Under the pieces are notes generated by a model. It was given only the letters and a program-made list of their open reading frames with translations. It was not told the DNA's origin and did not search any database. Of a DNA stretch of 64,000 nucleotides, positions 53,655-61,110 are shown piece after piece. The stretch comes from Cohnella fermenti. Lineage in GTDB: Bacteria; Bacillota; Bacilli; Paenibacillales; Paenibacillaceae. Position numbers and translations under genes: made by a program. The stretch is taken from NCBI RefSeq assembly GCF_004801405.1, contig NZ_SSOB01000001.1, forward strand, positions 310,001-374,000. The letters run 5' to 3'. The stretch's first letter is position 1, and each line of letters opens with the position of its first letter.

Positions 53655-54992
53655 GTGGCTATTCGATTCGATTATACCGACGCACTATCGTTCATCCAGC
53701 AGCATGAAGTGGACTACTTCGGCGACTTCGTCGCGACTGCCCACGACCGCCTGCACAACAAGAAGGGCGCGGGCTCCGATTATGTCGGCTGGGTCGACCT
53801 TCCGTTCAACTACGACAAGGAAGAATTCGCCCGCATCAAGGAAGCCGCAAGCCGCATTCGCGGCAATTCCGAGGCGCTCGTCGTCATCGGAATTGGCGGC
53901 TCCTACCTGGGCGCCCGCTCCGCCATCGAGTCGCTGTCGCATACGTTCCACAACCAGATCGCCGGGAATACCCAGGTTTATTTTGCCGGACAGAATATCA
54001 GCTCGACCTATATGAAGCACCTGCTTGAACTGCTCGAGGGCAAGGACATCTCCTTGAACGTCATCTCGAAGTCGGGCACGACGACCGAGCCGGCGCTTGC
54101 GTTCCGCATTCTGCGTGACTACATGGAGAAGAAGTATGGCAAGGAAGAGGCGCGCAAGCGCATCTACGCGACGACCGACGCCTCCAAGGGCGCGCTGAAG
54201 AAGCTGGCCGACGAGGAAGGCTACGAGACGTTCGTCATTCCGGACGACGTGGGCGGACGCTATTCCGTGCTGACGGCCGTCGGCCTGCTCCCGATCGCCG
54301 CAGCCGGCCTCGATATCGACAAGATGATGGCGGGCGCCGCCGCAGCCGCCGAGAAGTACAACAACCCGGACCTCGCGACCAACGAGAGCTATCAATACGC
54401 CGCCGTTCGCAACGCGCTGTACCGCAAGGGCTATACGATCGAGCTGCTCGCGAACTTCGAGCCTTCCCTGCACTACGTGTCGGAATGGTGGAAGCAACTG
54501 TTCGGAGAGAGCGAAGGCAAGGACCAGAAGGGGCTGTACCCGGCTTCCGTCGACTTCACGACCGACCTCCACTCGATGGGGCAGTACGTGCAGGAAGGCC
54601 GCCGCGATCTGCTCGAGACGGTTCTGTCCGTCAAGAAGCCGAAGCTGGAGCTTACGGTCGAGACCGATGCCGCCAACCTGGACGGCCTCAACTTCCTCGC
54701 CGGCATGACGCTGGACGAAGTGAACAAGCAAGCCGCGATCGGCACGCGCCTCGCGCACGTGGACGGGGGCGTTCCGAACCTGGTCGTCGAGCTTGACGAG
54801 CTGAGCGAGTACACGTACGGCGAGATGGTTTATTTCTTCGAGAAGGCGTGCGGCGTCAGCGGCCACCTGCTCGGCGTCAACCCGTTCGACCAGCCGGGCG
54901 TCGAGGCGTACAAGGTCAACATGTTCGCGCTGCTCGGCAAGCCGGGCTTCGAGGCGCAGAAGGCGGAGCTGCAGAAGCGTCTTGGCAAGTAA
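53655..54992 (+). CDS. pgi: Glucose-6-phosphate isomerase
   Basis: Interconverts glucose 6-phosphate and fructose 6-phosphate, so carbon from the non-oxidative branch can re-enter zwf. The 445 residues include [16 protein letters not shown], the phosphate-binding [30 protein letters not shown] and the C-terminal [17 protein letters not shown] with the catalytic lysine. The GTG at 53655, nine bases after AAGGAG, reproduces the Bacillus-type N-terminus ([10 protein letters not shown]); a GTG at 53637 is less likely. Confidence 0.95.
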   Translation: MAIRFDYTDALSFIQQHEVDYFGDFVATAHDRLHNKKGAGSDYVGWVDLPFNYDKEEFARIKEAASRIRGNSEALVVIGIGGSYLGARSAIESLSHTFHNQIAGNTQVYFAGQNISSTYMKHLLELLEGKDISLNVISKSGTTTEPALAFRILRDYMEKKYGKEEARKRIYATTDASKGALKKLADEEGYETFVIPDDVGGRYSVLTAVGLLPIAAAGLDIDKMMAGAAAAAEKYNNPDLATNESYQYAAVRNALYRKGYTIELLANFEPSLHYVSEWWKQLFGESEGKDQKGLYPASVDFTTDLHSMGQYVQEGRRDLLETVLSVKKPKLELTVETDAANLDGLNFLAGMTLDEVNKQAAIGTRLAHVDGGVPNLVVELDELSEYTYGEMVYFFEKACGVSGHLLGVNPFDQPGVEAYKVNMFALLGKPGFEAQKAELQKRLGK

Positions 54993-55055
54993 TATACCGG
55001 GCGGAAAATCATTCTAAATAGAAAAAATGGGATAGAAGCGGGAGGAGTTACTGGA

Positions 55056-56468
55056 ATGAGCAAGCAGCAAATCGGTGTCGTCGGATTGGCCGTCATGGGC
55101 AAAAATCTTGCCCTTAACATTGAGAGCAGAGGCTTCTCGGTGTCCTTGTACAACCGTTCTCCGGGGAAGACGAAGGACCTGCTCGAAGAAGCGGCCGGAC
55201 GCAACTTCGTCGGCACATATAGCGTGGAAGAATTCGTGCAATCGCTGGAGACTCCTCGTCGGATTCTGATCATGGTTCAGGCCGGCGCGGCGACGGACGA
55301 TACCATCAACCAACTGGTGCCTTACCTCGACAAGGGGGACATCCTCATCGACGGCGGCAACGCCTACTTCCCGGACACGCAGCGCCGTAACGAGGAATTG
55401 GAGGCGCAAGGCTTCCGCTTCATCGGCGCAGGCGTATCGGGCGGCGAGGAAGGCGCGTTGAAGGGGCCGGCGATCATGCCGGGCGGCCAGAAGGACGCGT
55501 ATGAGCTGGTCGAGCCGATTCTGACGGCGATCTCTGCGAAGGTGAACGGCGACCCTTGCTCCACTTACATCGGAGAAGGCGGCTCCGGCCACTACGTGAA
55601 GATGGTCCACAACGGCATCGAGTACGGCGATATGCAGTTGATCGGCGAAGCGTACCACCTGCTGAAGGACGTGCTCGGCTTGTCCACGGATGAGCTGCAC
55701 AACATCTTCACCGAGTGGAACAAGGGCGAGCTCGACAGCTACCTGATCGAGATCACGGCCGACATCTTCGGCAAGACCGATCCCGACACCGGCAAGCCGA
55801 TGGTCGACGTCATCCTCGACTCCGCCGGCCAGAAGGGCACGGGCAAGTGGACGAGCCAGAGCTCGCTCGACCTGGGCGTGCCGCTGTCGATCATCACCGA
55901 ATCCGTCTTCGCGCGCTTCCTCTCCGCGATGAAGGAAGAGCGCGTCGCGGCCAGCAAGAAGCTGAGCGGCCCGGCTGCCGTACCGTTCGACGGCGACCGC
56001 ACCGCGTTCATCGAAGCGGTCCGCAAGGCGCTGTACGCGAGCAAAATCGCGTCCTACGCCCAAGGCTTCGCACAGATGCGTGCCGCGTCCGAGGAATACA
56101 ACTGGAACTTGAATTACGGGAGCATCGCGATGATTTTCCGCGGGGGCTGCATCATCCGTGCCCGCTTCCTGCAGAACATCAAGGACGCCTACGACAAGAA
56201 CCCGGAGCTGCGCAACCTGTTCCTGGACGACTACTTCGGCGGCGTCATCGAGAGCTACCAGGACGCGTGGAGAAGCGTCGTCGCGACGGCGATCACGCGC
56301 GGCGTTCCGGTGCCGGCGTTCGCCTCCGCGCTCGCCTACTACGACAGCTACCGCTCCGAGCGCCTGCCGGCGAACCTGCTGCAAGCGCAGCGCGACTACT
56401 TCGGCGCGCATACGTTCAAGCGTCTCGACAAGGAAGGCGTCTTCCACTTCCAGTGGATGCAGAACTAA
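55056..56468 (+). CDS. gnd: 6-Phosphogluconate dehydrogenase (decarboxylating)
   Basis: Oxidises 6-phosphogluconate to ribulose 5-phosphate and CO2. The 470-residue protein has the cofactor motif [12 protein letters not shown], the NADP-favouring YNRSPGK, the catalytic loop [17 protein letters not shown] (Lys182 as acid/base, with His185 and Asn186), GVSGGEEGA and the C-terminal dimer tail ([16 protein letters not shown]). Its GGGAGGAG ribosome site and the terminator just after the stop mark it as the end of the operon. Confidence 0.96.
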   Translation: MSKQQIGVVGLAVMGKNLALNIESRGFSVSLYNRSPGKTKDLLEEAAGRNFVGTYSVEEFVQSLETPRRILIMVQAGAATDDTINQLVPYLDKGDILIDGGNAYFPDTQRRNEELEAQGFRFIGAGVSGGEEGALKGPAIMPGGQKDAYELVEPILTAISAKVNGDPCSTYIGEGGSGHYVKMVHNGIEYGDMQLIGEAYHLLKDVLGLSTDELHNIFTEWNKGELDSYLIEITADIFGKTDPDTGKPMVDVILDSAGQKGTGKWTSQSSLDLGVPLSIITESVFARFLSAMKEERVAASKKLSGPAAVPFDGDRTAFIEAVRKALYASKIASYAQGFAQMRAASEEYNWNLNYGSIAMIFRGGCIIRARFLQNIKDAYDKNPELRNLFLDDYFGGVIESYQDAWRSVVATAITRGVPVPAFASALAYYDSYRSERLPANLLQAQRDYFGAHTFKRLDKEGVFHFQWMQN

Positions 56469-56480
56469 GGGATTAAACGC

Positions 56481-56518
56481 AAAAAAGTCTTCGGCGAAGT
56501 TGGCCGAAGACTTTTTTT
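56481..56518 (+). terminator. Rho-independent terminator after gnd
   Basis: AAAAAAGTCTTCGG and CCGAAGACTTTTTTT pair around an eight-base loop, ending in a T run: a textbook terminator 12 bases after the gnd stop. Confidence 0.95.
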
Positions 56519-56542
56519 GCTGTTGGACGGTACCGTGCCGTC

Positions 56543-56629
56543 CATCCGTGGGCTGAATGCCGGAAAAACCGGCATTCGAAGCGGTAGTGGCGGTCATCCG
56601 TGGGCTGAATGCCGGAAAAACCGGCATTC
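56543..56629 (+). repeat. 35-bp direct repeat with hairpin, two copies at 52-bp period
   Basis: Bases 56543-56577 and 56595-56629 are identical. Each includes GAATGCCGG and CCGGCATTC around loop AAAAA. They lie between gnd and the convergent SDR gene. The 52-bp period equals that of the 10.7-kb array although the sequences differ. Confidence 0.88.
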
Positions 56630-56654
56630 AGGGCGGGAGCATCGCGATCGGATT

Positions 56655-57407
56655 TTACTTCGCCGTCACGCCGCCGTCGACCGGAAGCTCGATGCCCGTA
56701 ACGTAGGAGGAGTCGTCGGAGGCGAGGAACAGAACCGCCGCCGCGACTTCGGAAGCTTCGCCGACGCGCGGGAGCGCCGTCTGCGACAGGAACCACTGCA
56801 GCATCTGCTCGTTCTTGATCAGATCGGAGCTCATCGGCGTCTCGATGAAGCCGGGATGAACGGAGTTCACGCGGATGTTGAACTTGCCATAGTCGACGGC
56901 CGCGGCCTTCGTCAGCAGGCGGACGGCGCCCTTGGAGGCGGTGTACGCTCCCGCGCCGCTGCCGCCGGTCAGGCCTGCGATGGAGGAGATGTTGACGACC
57001 GAGCCGCCCTTGTTCTCGATCATGACCGGAACGACATGCTTCATGCCGAGGAAGGTGCCGGTCACGTTGATGCCCATGACCTTGTTCCATTGGTCGATCG
57101 TCGTGTCCAGCAGGCCGACGGCGAGCGAGACGCCGGCGTTGTTGACGAGCACGTCGATCCTGCCGAATTGCTTGACGGTCTTGTCGACGATCGATACCCA
57201 GTCTTCTTCGGAAGCGACGTTGTGGGCGAAGGCAAGAGCTTGTCCGCCTGCGGCTTCGATCTCCTTGGCAACGGCTTGCACGGCCGCTTCGTTAATGTCC
57301 GTCGCGACGACCGTCGCACCTTCGCGGGCGAACAGCAGCGCCTCTTCGCGTCCCATGCCGCTGCCGGCCCCCGTGACGATCGCTACTTTGTGCTCGAGTC
57401 TATTCAT
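56655..57407 (-). CDS. Short-chain dehydrogenase/reductase
   Basis: A 250-residue classical SDR with TGAGSGMG (Met replacing the usual Ile), Asp in VATDIN (NAD), NNAG, Ser in NISSI, YTASK in place of the commoner YxxSK spacing (Y-x3-K kept) and VDGG. It stands alone, behind its own promoter with a perfect palindromic operator, so it is probably induced by a ligand of an unlinked repressor. Resembles cyclopentanol or glucose dehydrogenase-like SDRs; substrate not assignable. Confidence 0.85.
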   Translation of the reverse strand: MNRLEHKVAIVTGAGSGMGREEALLFAREGATVVATDINEAAVQAVAKEIEAAGGQALAFAHNVASEEDWVSIVDKTVKQFGRIDVLVNNAGVSLAVGLLDTTIDQWNKVMGINVTGTFLGMKHVVPVMIENKGGSVVNISSIAGLTGGSGAGAYTASKGAVRLLTKAAAVDYGKFNIRVNSVHPGFIETPMSSDLIKNEQMLQWFLSQTALPRVGEASEVAAAVLFLASDDSSYVTGIELPVDGGVTAK

Positions 57408-57447
57408 GGCGATCTCTCCTGTCGGAAGATGATGAATTCGGTTGTAC

Positions 57448-57471
57448 GATAGTTATGATAGTATAACTATC
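57448..57471. promoter_or_regulatory. Palindromic operator upstream of the SDR gene
   Basis: GATAGTTAT and ATAACTATC are exact inverted repeats with six bases between. On the minus strand they lie just downstream of the predicted start of transcription, as expected for a TetR/MarR-type block. Confidence 0.6.
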
Positions 57472-57483
57472 ACTACAATATTT

Positions 57484-57512
57484 ATTATATCACTGCACTC
57501 GTCCGTTCTCAA
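57484..57512 (-). promoter_or_regulatory. Sigma-A promoter of the SDR gene
   Basis: On the minus strand TTGAGA (57507-57512), 17 bases, TATAAT (57484-57489). Transcription would begin near 57477, directly before the palindrome. Confidence 0.65.
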
Positions 57513-57600
57513 ACGCCAGACTTTACCGGAGCATATTTCCCAGGCGGGGAGGCACTCTACAGGCAGATGAAGATGATGAACGAGAGGGCAAGGTGATAGC

Positions 57601-58413
57601 GTGAAAAAAATCATCGTTGTCGCAGCGGCTGCCGCAACGGCTGTTGCGCTGCTGGCGGGCTGCGGACATAAACAGGAGAATGCGGCGCCGCTTGCGCACG
57701 GGATGAAGACTTCCTCGATCTACAGCGCGACCCCTTCGACGACGGCAGCTTACCGGACGAAGCAGACGACAAACGATACGAACGGCCTGATCAATCGGCT
57801 GATCGGACAATTGTACCCCGGCAGCTTCGGCAATCCAGGGTCGACCGCATCGCCGGGGCAGACCGGTTATCCGCAGACGGGCTATCCGCAGACGGGCGGA
57901 TCGGGAGCGGGTGGAGCGGCAGGCGGTATCGCCAATCCCGGCCAGACGGCCAACCCCATCCAATCGGCCAACCCTGTCCAATCGGCGAACCCTGTCCAAT
58001 CGGCGAATCCCGCGCAGACGTCATCGCCCGCGACCGGCGCTTCGGCGTTCGAGAGCCAGGTCGTCGAGCTGGTGAACAAGGAGCGGCAGAACAACGGGCT
58101 CGGCGCTCTCAGTCTCGATGACAAGCTGATGCAGGTCGCCAAGGCCAAGGCCGAGGATATGCGCGATCACAATTACTTCGCCCACGAGTCTCCGACGTAC
58201 GGCTCGCCGTTCGATATGATGAAGGCGTTCGGCGTCGAGTTCCAGTCCGCGGGCGAGAACATCGCGAAGGGGCAGACAAGCCCCGAGCAGGTCATGTCCC
58301 AGTGGATGAACAGCGAGGGCCACCGGGCGAACATCCTGAACGGCAGCTTCACCCATATCGGGGTCGGGTATCTTGGCACCGGCGAATGGGTTCAGGAGTT
58401 TATCGGCAAGTAG
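57601..58413 (+). CDS. CAP-domain (YkwD-like) lipoprotein
   Basis: A 270-residue exported lipoprotein with lipobox LAGC (Cys21), a low-complexity linker (about 75-145) containing two GYPQT and several SANP(V/A)Q units, and a C-terminal CAP/SCP domain (about 150-270): VVELVNKERQNNGLGAL, HNYFAHESPTYGSPFDMM, GENIAKGQ, SEGHRANILNGSFTHIGVGY. His in YFAHES and the downstream HRANIL motif are the conserved cavity residues. The GTG at 57601 has AAGGTG upstream. CAP proteins of spore formers often act at the cell wall or spore coat; the exact role is unknown. A convergent paralogue follows. Confidence 0.88.
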   Translation: MKKIIVVAAAAATAVALLAGCGHKQENAAPLAHGMKTSSIYSATPSTTAAYRTKQTTNDTNGLINRLIGQLYPGSFGNPGSTASPGQTGYPQTGYPQTGGSGAGGAAGGIANPGQTANPIQSANPVQSANPVQSANPAQTSSPATGASAFESQVVELVNKERQNNGLGALSLDDKLMQVAKAKAEDMRDHNYFAHESPTYGSPFDMMKAFGVEFQSAGENIAKGQTSPEQVMSQWMNSEGHRANILNGSFTHIGVGYLGTGEWVQEFIGK

Positions 58414-58424
58414 GCGGCACAACG

Positions 58425-58474
58425 AAGGCTCCGAATCCTGTCCGATTGCTGCGGACGGGACCGGAGCCTTTCTT
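58425..58474. terminator. Bidirectional terminator between two CAP genes
   Basis: Arms AAGGCTCCG and CGGAGCCTT, with an inner GTCCG/CGGAC stem, end in T/C-rich sequence between convergent genes. Confidence 0.75.
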
Positions 58475-58486
58475 GCGTTGCGGCGG

Positions 58487-59188
58487 TCAATCGCCTGCGA
58501 ATTCCTGCACCCACTTGCCGTTGTAGTAGCCGATGCCGGTCTCCGCGAATTCGGCGCTTAGCAGGTTGGCCCGGTGCTGCGGGCTTGCCATCCATTGCTC
58601 CACGACCTCGGCCGGGCGATCCTGCCCCTGCGCGATCGTCTCGCCGGCGACCCGGTAACGGATGCCGAAGGCCGTCATCATCTCGAACGGGGAGCCGAAC
58701 GTCGGGGAGCGATGGGAGAAGTAGTTGCGGGAATCCATCTCCTCGGCCTTGACCGAAGCCATCTCTCCGAGCCGGCGTTCTGCCCGCAGAGGAGCGAGAC
58801 CGGCGCGTTCCCGCTCCAGATTCACGAGTGCCAGCACCTGCTCCTTCGGCTCCTTGGCCGCTTCCGCCGCGTAAGTCCGCGGCCGGTCCGACGGGGAGGA
58901 GACTCCATCCGGGCGGTAAGGGACATGGTCCCGAATAAAACGGTCGAGCCAACTGGAATGGCCGGCTTCGATCTGCTCTTGCGCGCGGAGCGCTTGGTAA
59001 GAGGAGTCGGCGGTCGAGACGGAAGAGGCCGCGTGCGGCAGAGCGGCGGGCATTCCTTGCCTGGAGACGGGCCCGAGCCGTCCTTGGTTGTCCGTGAGCT
59101 GCTCCGCCGTCCAGTGCGGGTTGCTCGTGCAGCCGGAGAGCAGCAGGAAGAAGACGGCAGCGAGGCCGATCGAACGTTTTTTTCTCAT
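58487..59188 (-). CDS. CAP-domain lipoprotein, paralogue of the convergent gene
   Basis: A 233-residue lipoprotein with lipobox LSGC (Cys20) and a charged spacer (about 25-110) lacking the Pro/Gln repeats of its neighbour. The CAP domain (about 115-233) has ALVNLERERAGLAPLRAE, NYFSHRSPTFGSPFEMM, GETIAQGQ, SPQHRANLLSAEFAETGIGYY and ends WVQEFAGD, paralleling WVQEFIGK of the other protein. GAGGAGGG precedes the ATG. The shared phrases point to an old inverted duplication. Confidence 0.87.
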   Translation of the reverse strand: MRKKRSIGLAAVFFLLLSGCTSNPHWTAEQLTDNQGRLGPVSRQGMPAALPHAASSVSTADSSYQALRAQEQIEAGHSSWLDRFIRDHVPYRPDGVSSPSDRPRTYAAEAAKEPKEQVLALVNLERERAGLAPLRAERRLGEMASVKAEEMDSRNYFSHRSPTFGSPFEMMTAFGIRYRVAGETIAQGQDRPAEVVEQWMASPQHRANLLSAEFAETGIGYYNGKWVQEFAGD

Positions 59189-59257
59189 GATGGGTTCCCT
59201 CCTCGGTTACGATACAGGGTCTGCATTCGTTTTTTTAAATATGTAAGGAGCAGTCGA

Positions 59258-59287
59258 TTGTCGAAGCTGTACTTGTTGTGGTACACT
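59258..59287 (+). promoter_or_regulatory. Possible promoter of the hypothetical gene at 59.4 kb
   Basis: TTGTCG (59258-59263), 18 bases, TACACT (59282-59287). It would give a leader of about 105 bases holding the terminator described next. Confidence 0.4.
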
Positions 59288-59311
59288 CATCGTATCGATG
59301 ACACACGGAAG

Positions 59312-59360
59312 CACCGTGCTTGCAGAGGAGAGTTCTTCTGCTTGCGCGGTGTTTTATTTT
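59312..59360 (+). terminator. Leader terminator (possible attenuator)
   Basis: An 18-bp stem (59312-59329 with 59334-59351; two G-T pairs and one two-base mismatch), loop GAGT, then TTTTATTTT. It lies upstream of, and in the same direction as, the gene at 59401, with no upstream plus-strand gene close by. An overlapping small hairpin (AAGCA/TGCTT, 59309-59321) could compete with its left arm. Confidence 0.65.
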
Positions 59361-59400
59361 GCACGGGAGGGGAACCGAGATCGCCAGCGGGAGGAAGAGG

Positions 59401-60081
59401 ATGAAGATACCGAGCCGCGTGACGCAGCAATGGCTGGAGGAGGCGTTCGCTCCGGTCGCCGAATATTTGGAGCGCCGCCGCCCGGACGATGCGGCCTTGA
59501 TTCTGGAGCAGCTTATGTTCACGGACAACGAGGAAGGGGTATACCTCTATACGAACCGGCTCTCCCGTTCGCACATTGCTTTCGACGGCCAGGGGGAGCT
59601 GCTGTATTGCCAGGAAGAAGCGCTGCAGTACCGCTATTCCTGGTCTCCCGGCTTCGAGGAGGAGGTATGCGCGGCAGCGGAGGAGCAAGACGTGCACGAG
59701 AACGTGGAGGGCTGGCTTGAGAGCAGCGTCGCCGCCCGGTTCCGGCAGACATACGGGGAAGACGTCAAGCGCTTCCTGCAGATGCTGTGGGGACCGCTGA
59801 CGGACTACCGCTTCGACGATCTGACGGCGGACCGTTCCGCGCGTTCTCTGTCGCCCGCGTCCTCCTTCTACCTTTATTCGAACCGGGCGCCGAATCCGCT
59901 CGCCTTCGAATTCCTGCCGGCCGAGCCCGACGATCCGGGCAAGCGTCAGGAGCGCGAGAAGCGCCGGGAGCTTCTCTCCCTCGGAGGCTGGACGGTCATC
60001 ACGCTCAACCGGGAGGCGCTGGAGCACCATCTTCCCTTGCTGAGGGAGAGGCTGCGATTCGAGCGGAGGAGGCGCCGGTAG
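59401..60081 (+). CDS. Hypothetical cytoplasmic protein
   Basis: A 226-residue soluble protein with no signal, membrane segment or recognised motif. It is acidic in the middle (EEEVCAAAEEQDVHE) and ends in a very basic tail of seven Arg/Lys-rich residues (ERRRRR). The pattern of hydrophobic strands in the first 60 residues (GVYLYTNRLSRSHIAFDGQGELLYC) repeats loosely near 150 (SSFYLYSNRAPNPLAFEF), hinting at a duplicated unit. GGGAGGAAGAGG precedes the ATG. Its leader contains a strong terminator, so expression is probably conditional. Function unknown. Confidence 0.6.
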   Translation: MKIPSRVTQQWLEEAFAPVAEYLERRRPDDAALILEQLMFTDNEEGVYLYTNRLSRSHIAFDGQGELLYCQEEALQYRYSWSPGFEEEVCAAAEEQDVHENVEGWLESSVAARFRQTYGEDVKRFLQMLWGPLTDYRFDDLTADRSARSLSPASSFYLYSNRAPNPLAFEFLPAEPDDPGKRQEREKRRELLSLGGWTVITLNREALEHHLPLLRERLRFERRRRR

Positions 60082-60283
60082 GAGCAACGCGGGGAGCGTG
60101 CCCAGAGTGCCAATGAATAGAACCGTTCGAAGCGCCGGCCGATTTTTTTTCACAGGATATGTTCTGCACGAGGTATAGAACCGGCCGTTCCCGGATATGC
60201 TATTAAAGCTGCAGCTTCGGACGACGCGATTGATGCGGTTGCTGAGGTTGCCTGAATCCAATGACAATTACATTTTATTACAG

Positions 60284-60313
60284 TTGCAATTCCGTGAGCG
60301 GTTCTGTTATACT
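60284..60313 (+). promoter_or_regulatory. Predicted promoter of the cold-shock gene
   Basis: TTGCAA (60284-60289), 18 bases, TATACT (60308-60313). Confidence 0.45.
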
Positions 60314-60393
60314 CCAATAAGATGCAGAAGCTTAAACGGCCTCGCATTCAAGAAGTACCTTGATATAGCATCGTTATAACAGGAACCAATCGG

Positions 60394-60460
60394 AATTCAC
60401 ATAACGTAAAGGGTTATCATTACGTGATGGAACCTTTTACCCTATGTGAATTTTTTATTT
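60394..60460 (+). terminator. Terminator-like hairpin in the cold-shock leader
   Basis: AATTCACATA (60394-60403) pairs with TATGTGAATT (60443-60452) and runs into TTTTTTATTT; ACGTAA/TTACGT forms a nested alternative stem. It may be a temperature-sensitive attenuator of csp, or end an upstream transcript. Confidence 0.6.
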
Positions 60461-60510
60461 CCTAGAGAATAAAAAAGATCATGTAAATTTACTTTTTGGA
60501 GGAATTCCAA

Positions 60511-60711
60511 GTGCAAACAGGTACAGTTAAGTGGTTCAACGCAGAGAAGGGCTTCGGTTTCATCGAGGTTGAAGGCGGCAACGACGTATTCGTTCACTTC
60601 AGCGCAATCGTCGGCGACGGCTTCAAGACCCTCGACGAAGGCCAACGCGTTGAGTTCAACGTAGTACAAGGCGCTCGCGGCCCGCAAGCCGAGAACGTCG
60701 TTAAGCTGTAA
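60511..60711 (+). CDS. Cold-shock domain protein
   Basis: A 66-residue single cold-shock domain, the usual size. RNP1 is KGFGFI (residues 13-18) and RNP2 is VFVHF (26-30); the start [11 protein letters not shown] and the G-x-V-x-F-x-V end are canonical. It binds single-stranded RNA or DNA and acts as an RNA chaperone. The GTG start has GGAGG at eight bases; five further in-frame residues upstream would include the ribosome site. The long structured leader suggests post-transcriptional control by temperature. ydjO follows after a terminator. Confidence 0.95.
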   Translation: MQTGTVKWFNAEKGFGFIEVEGGNDVFVHFSAIVGDGFKTLDEGQRVEFNVVQGARGPQAENVVKL

Positions 60712-60725
60712 GTTACAGCTTAAAG

Positions 60726-60760
60726 AAGGAGCTTCTGATTTCGGTCAGGAGCTTTTTTCT
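60726..60760 (+). terminator. Terminator after the cold-shock gene
   Basis: AGCTTCTGA pairs with TCAGGAGCT (one G-T pair), followed by TTTTTTC. Confidence 0.8.
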
Positions 60761-60796
60761 TTTTCTGGGCATCCTATCTTCAAGGAGGGGTTAATC

Positions 60797-61021
60797 ATGT
60801 ATTCGAGGAAAAAAACGTTCGAGGAACTTCCGCAAGAGGAGACCGCGATCTGGCAGTGTACAAACGACGGTTGCAACGGATGGATGCGGGATAACTTCGC
60901 CTTCGAGAGCATTCCAACTTGCGTTCTCTGCCATTCGCCCATGGAGAGTGGCACGAGGATGCTGCCTCAACTGACGAATATGAGCAACTCGAAGTCTTCG
61001 AAGATGGGTGTCCGGATCTAA
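60797..61021 (+). CDS. ydjO: Cold-inducible YdjO-family protein
   Basis: A 74-residue protein with the YdjO arrangement: YSRKKTFEELP start, WQCTNDGCNGWMRDNF and PTCVLCHSPM. The two Cys pairs (Cys21/Cys26 and Cys42/Cys45) form a small zinc-ribbon-like site. YdjO is cold-induced in B. subtilis, and its placement behind a cold-shock gene fits. AAGGAGGGG precedes the ATG. The C-terminal 18 residues are Ser/Lys-rich. Molecular function is not established. Confidence 0.88.
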   Translation: MYSRKKTFEELPQEETAIWQCTNDGCNGWMRDNFAFESIPTCVLCHSPMESGTRMLPQLTNMSNSKSSKMGVRI

Positions 61022-61049
61022 CGCCGGCACAAATAATCACGCGGAACGA

Positions 61050-61085
61050 CCAAACGCCCGGGCGGTTTAGCGCTCGGGCGTTTGG
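61050..61085. terminator. Bidirectional terminator
   Basis: CCAAACGCCCG (61050-61060) and its exact complement (61075-61085) lie between convergent ydjO and the lactonase gene. Confidence 0.7.
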
Positions 61086-61110
61086 TTTGGGGTGGGTTGG
61101 GCGTTCGGGC

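Larger units (their letters stand above)
60082..60510 (+). other. Gap with promoter and structured leader of the cold-shock gene
   Basis: The first 200 bases contain no gene or clear signal. From 60284 the csp promoter and a leader of about 190 bases follow, with a long hairpin at 60394-60460 and an A/T-rich stretch before the ribosome site. A long structured leader is a known feature of cold-shock mRNAs (E. coli cspA, B. subtilis cspB). Confidence 0.6.
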
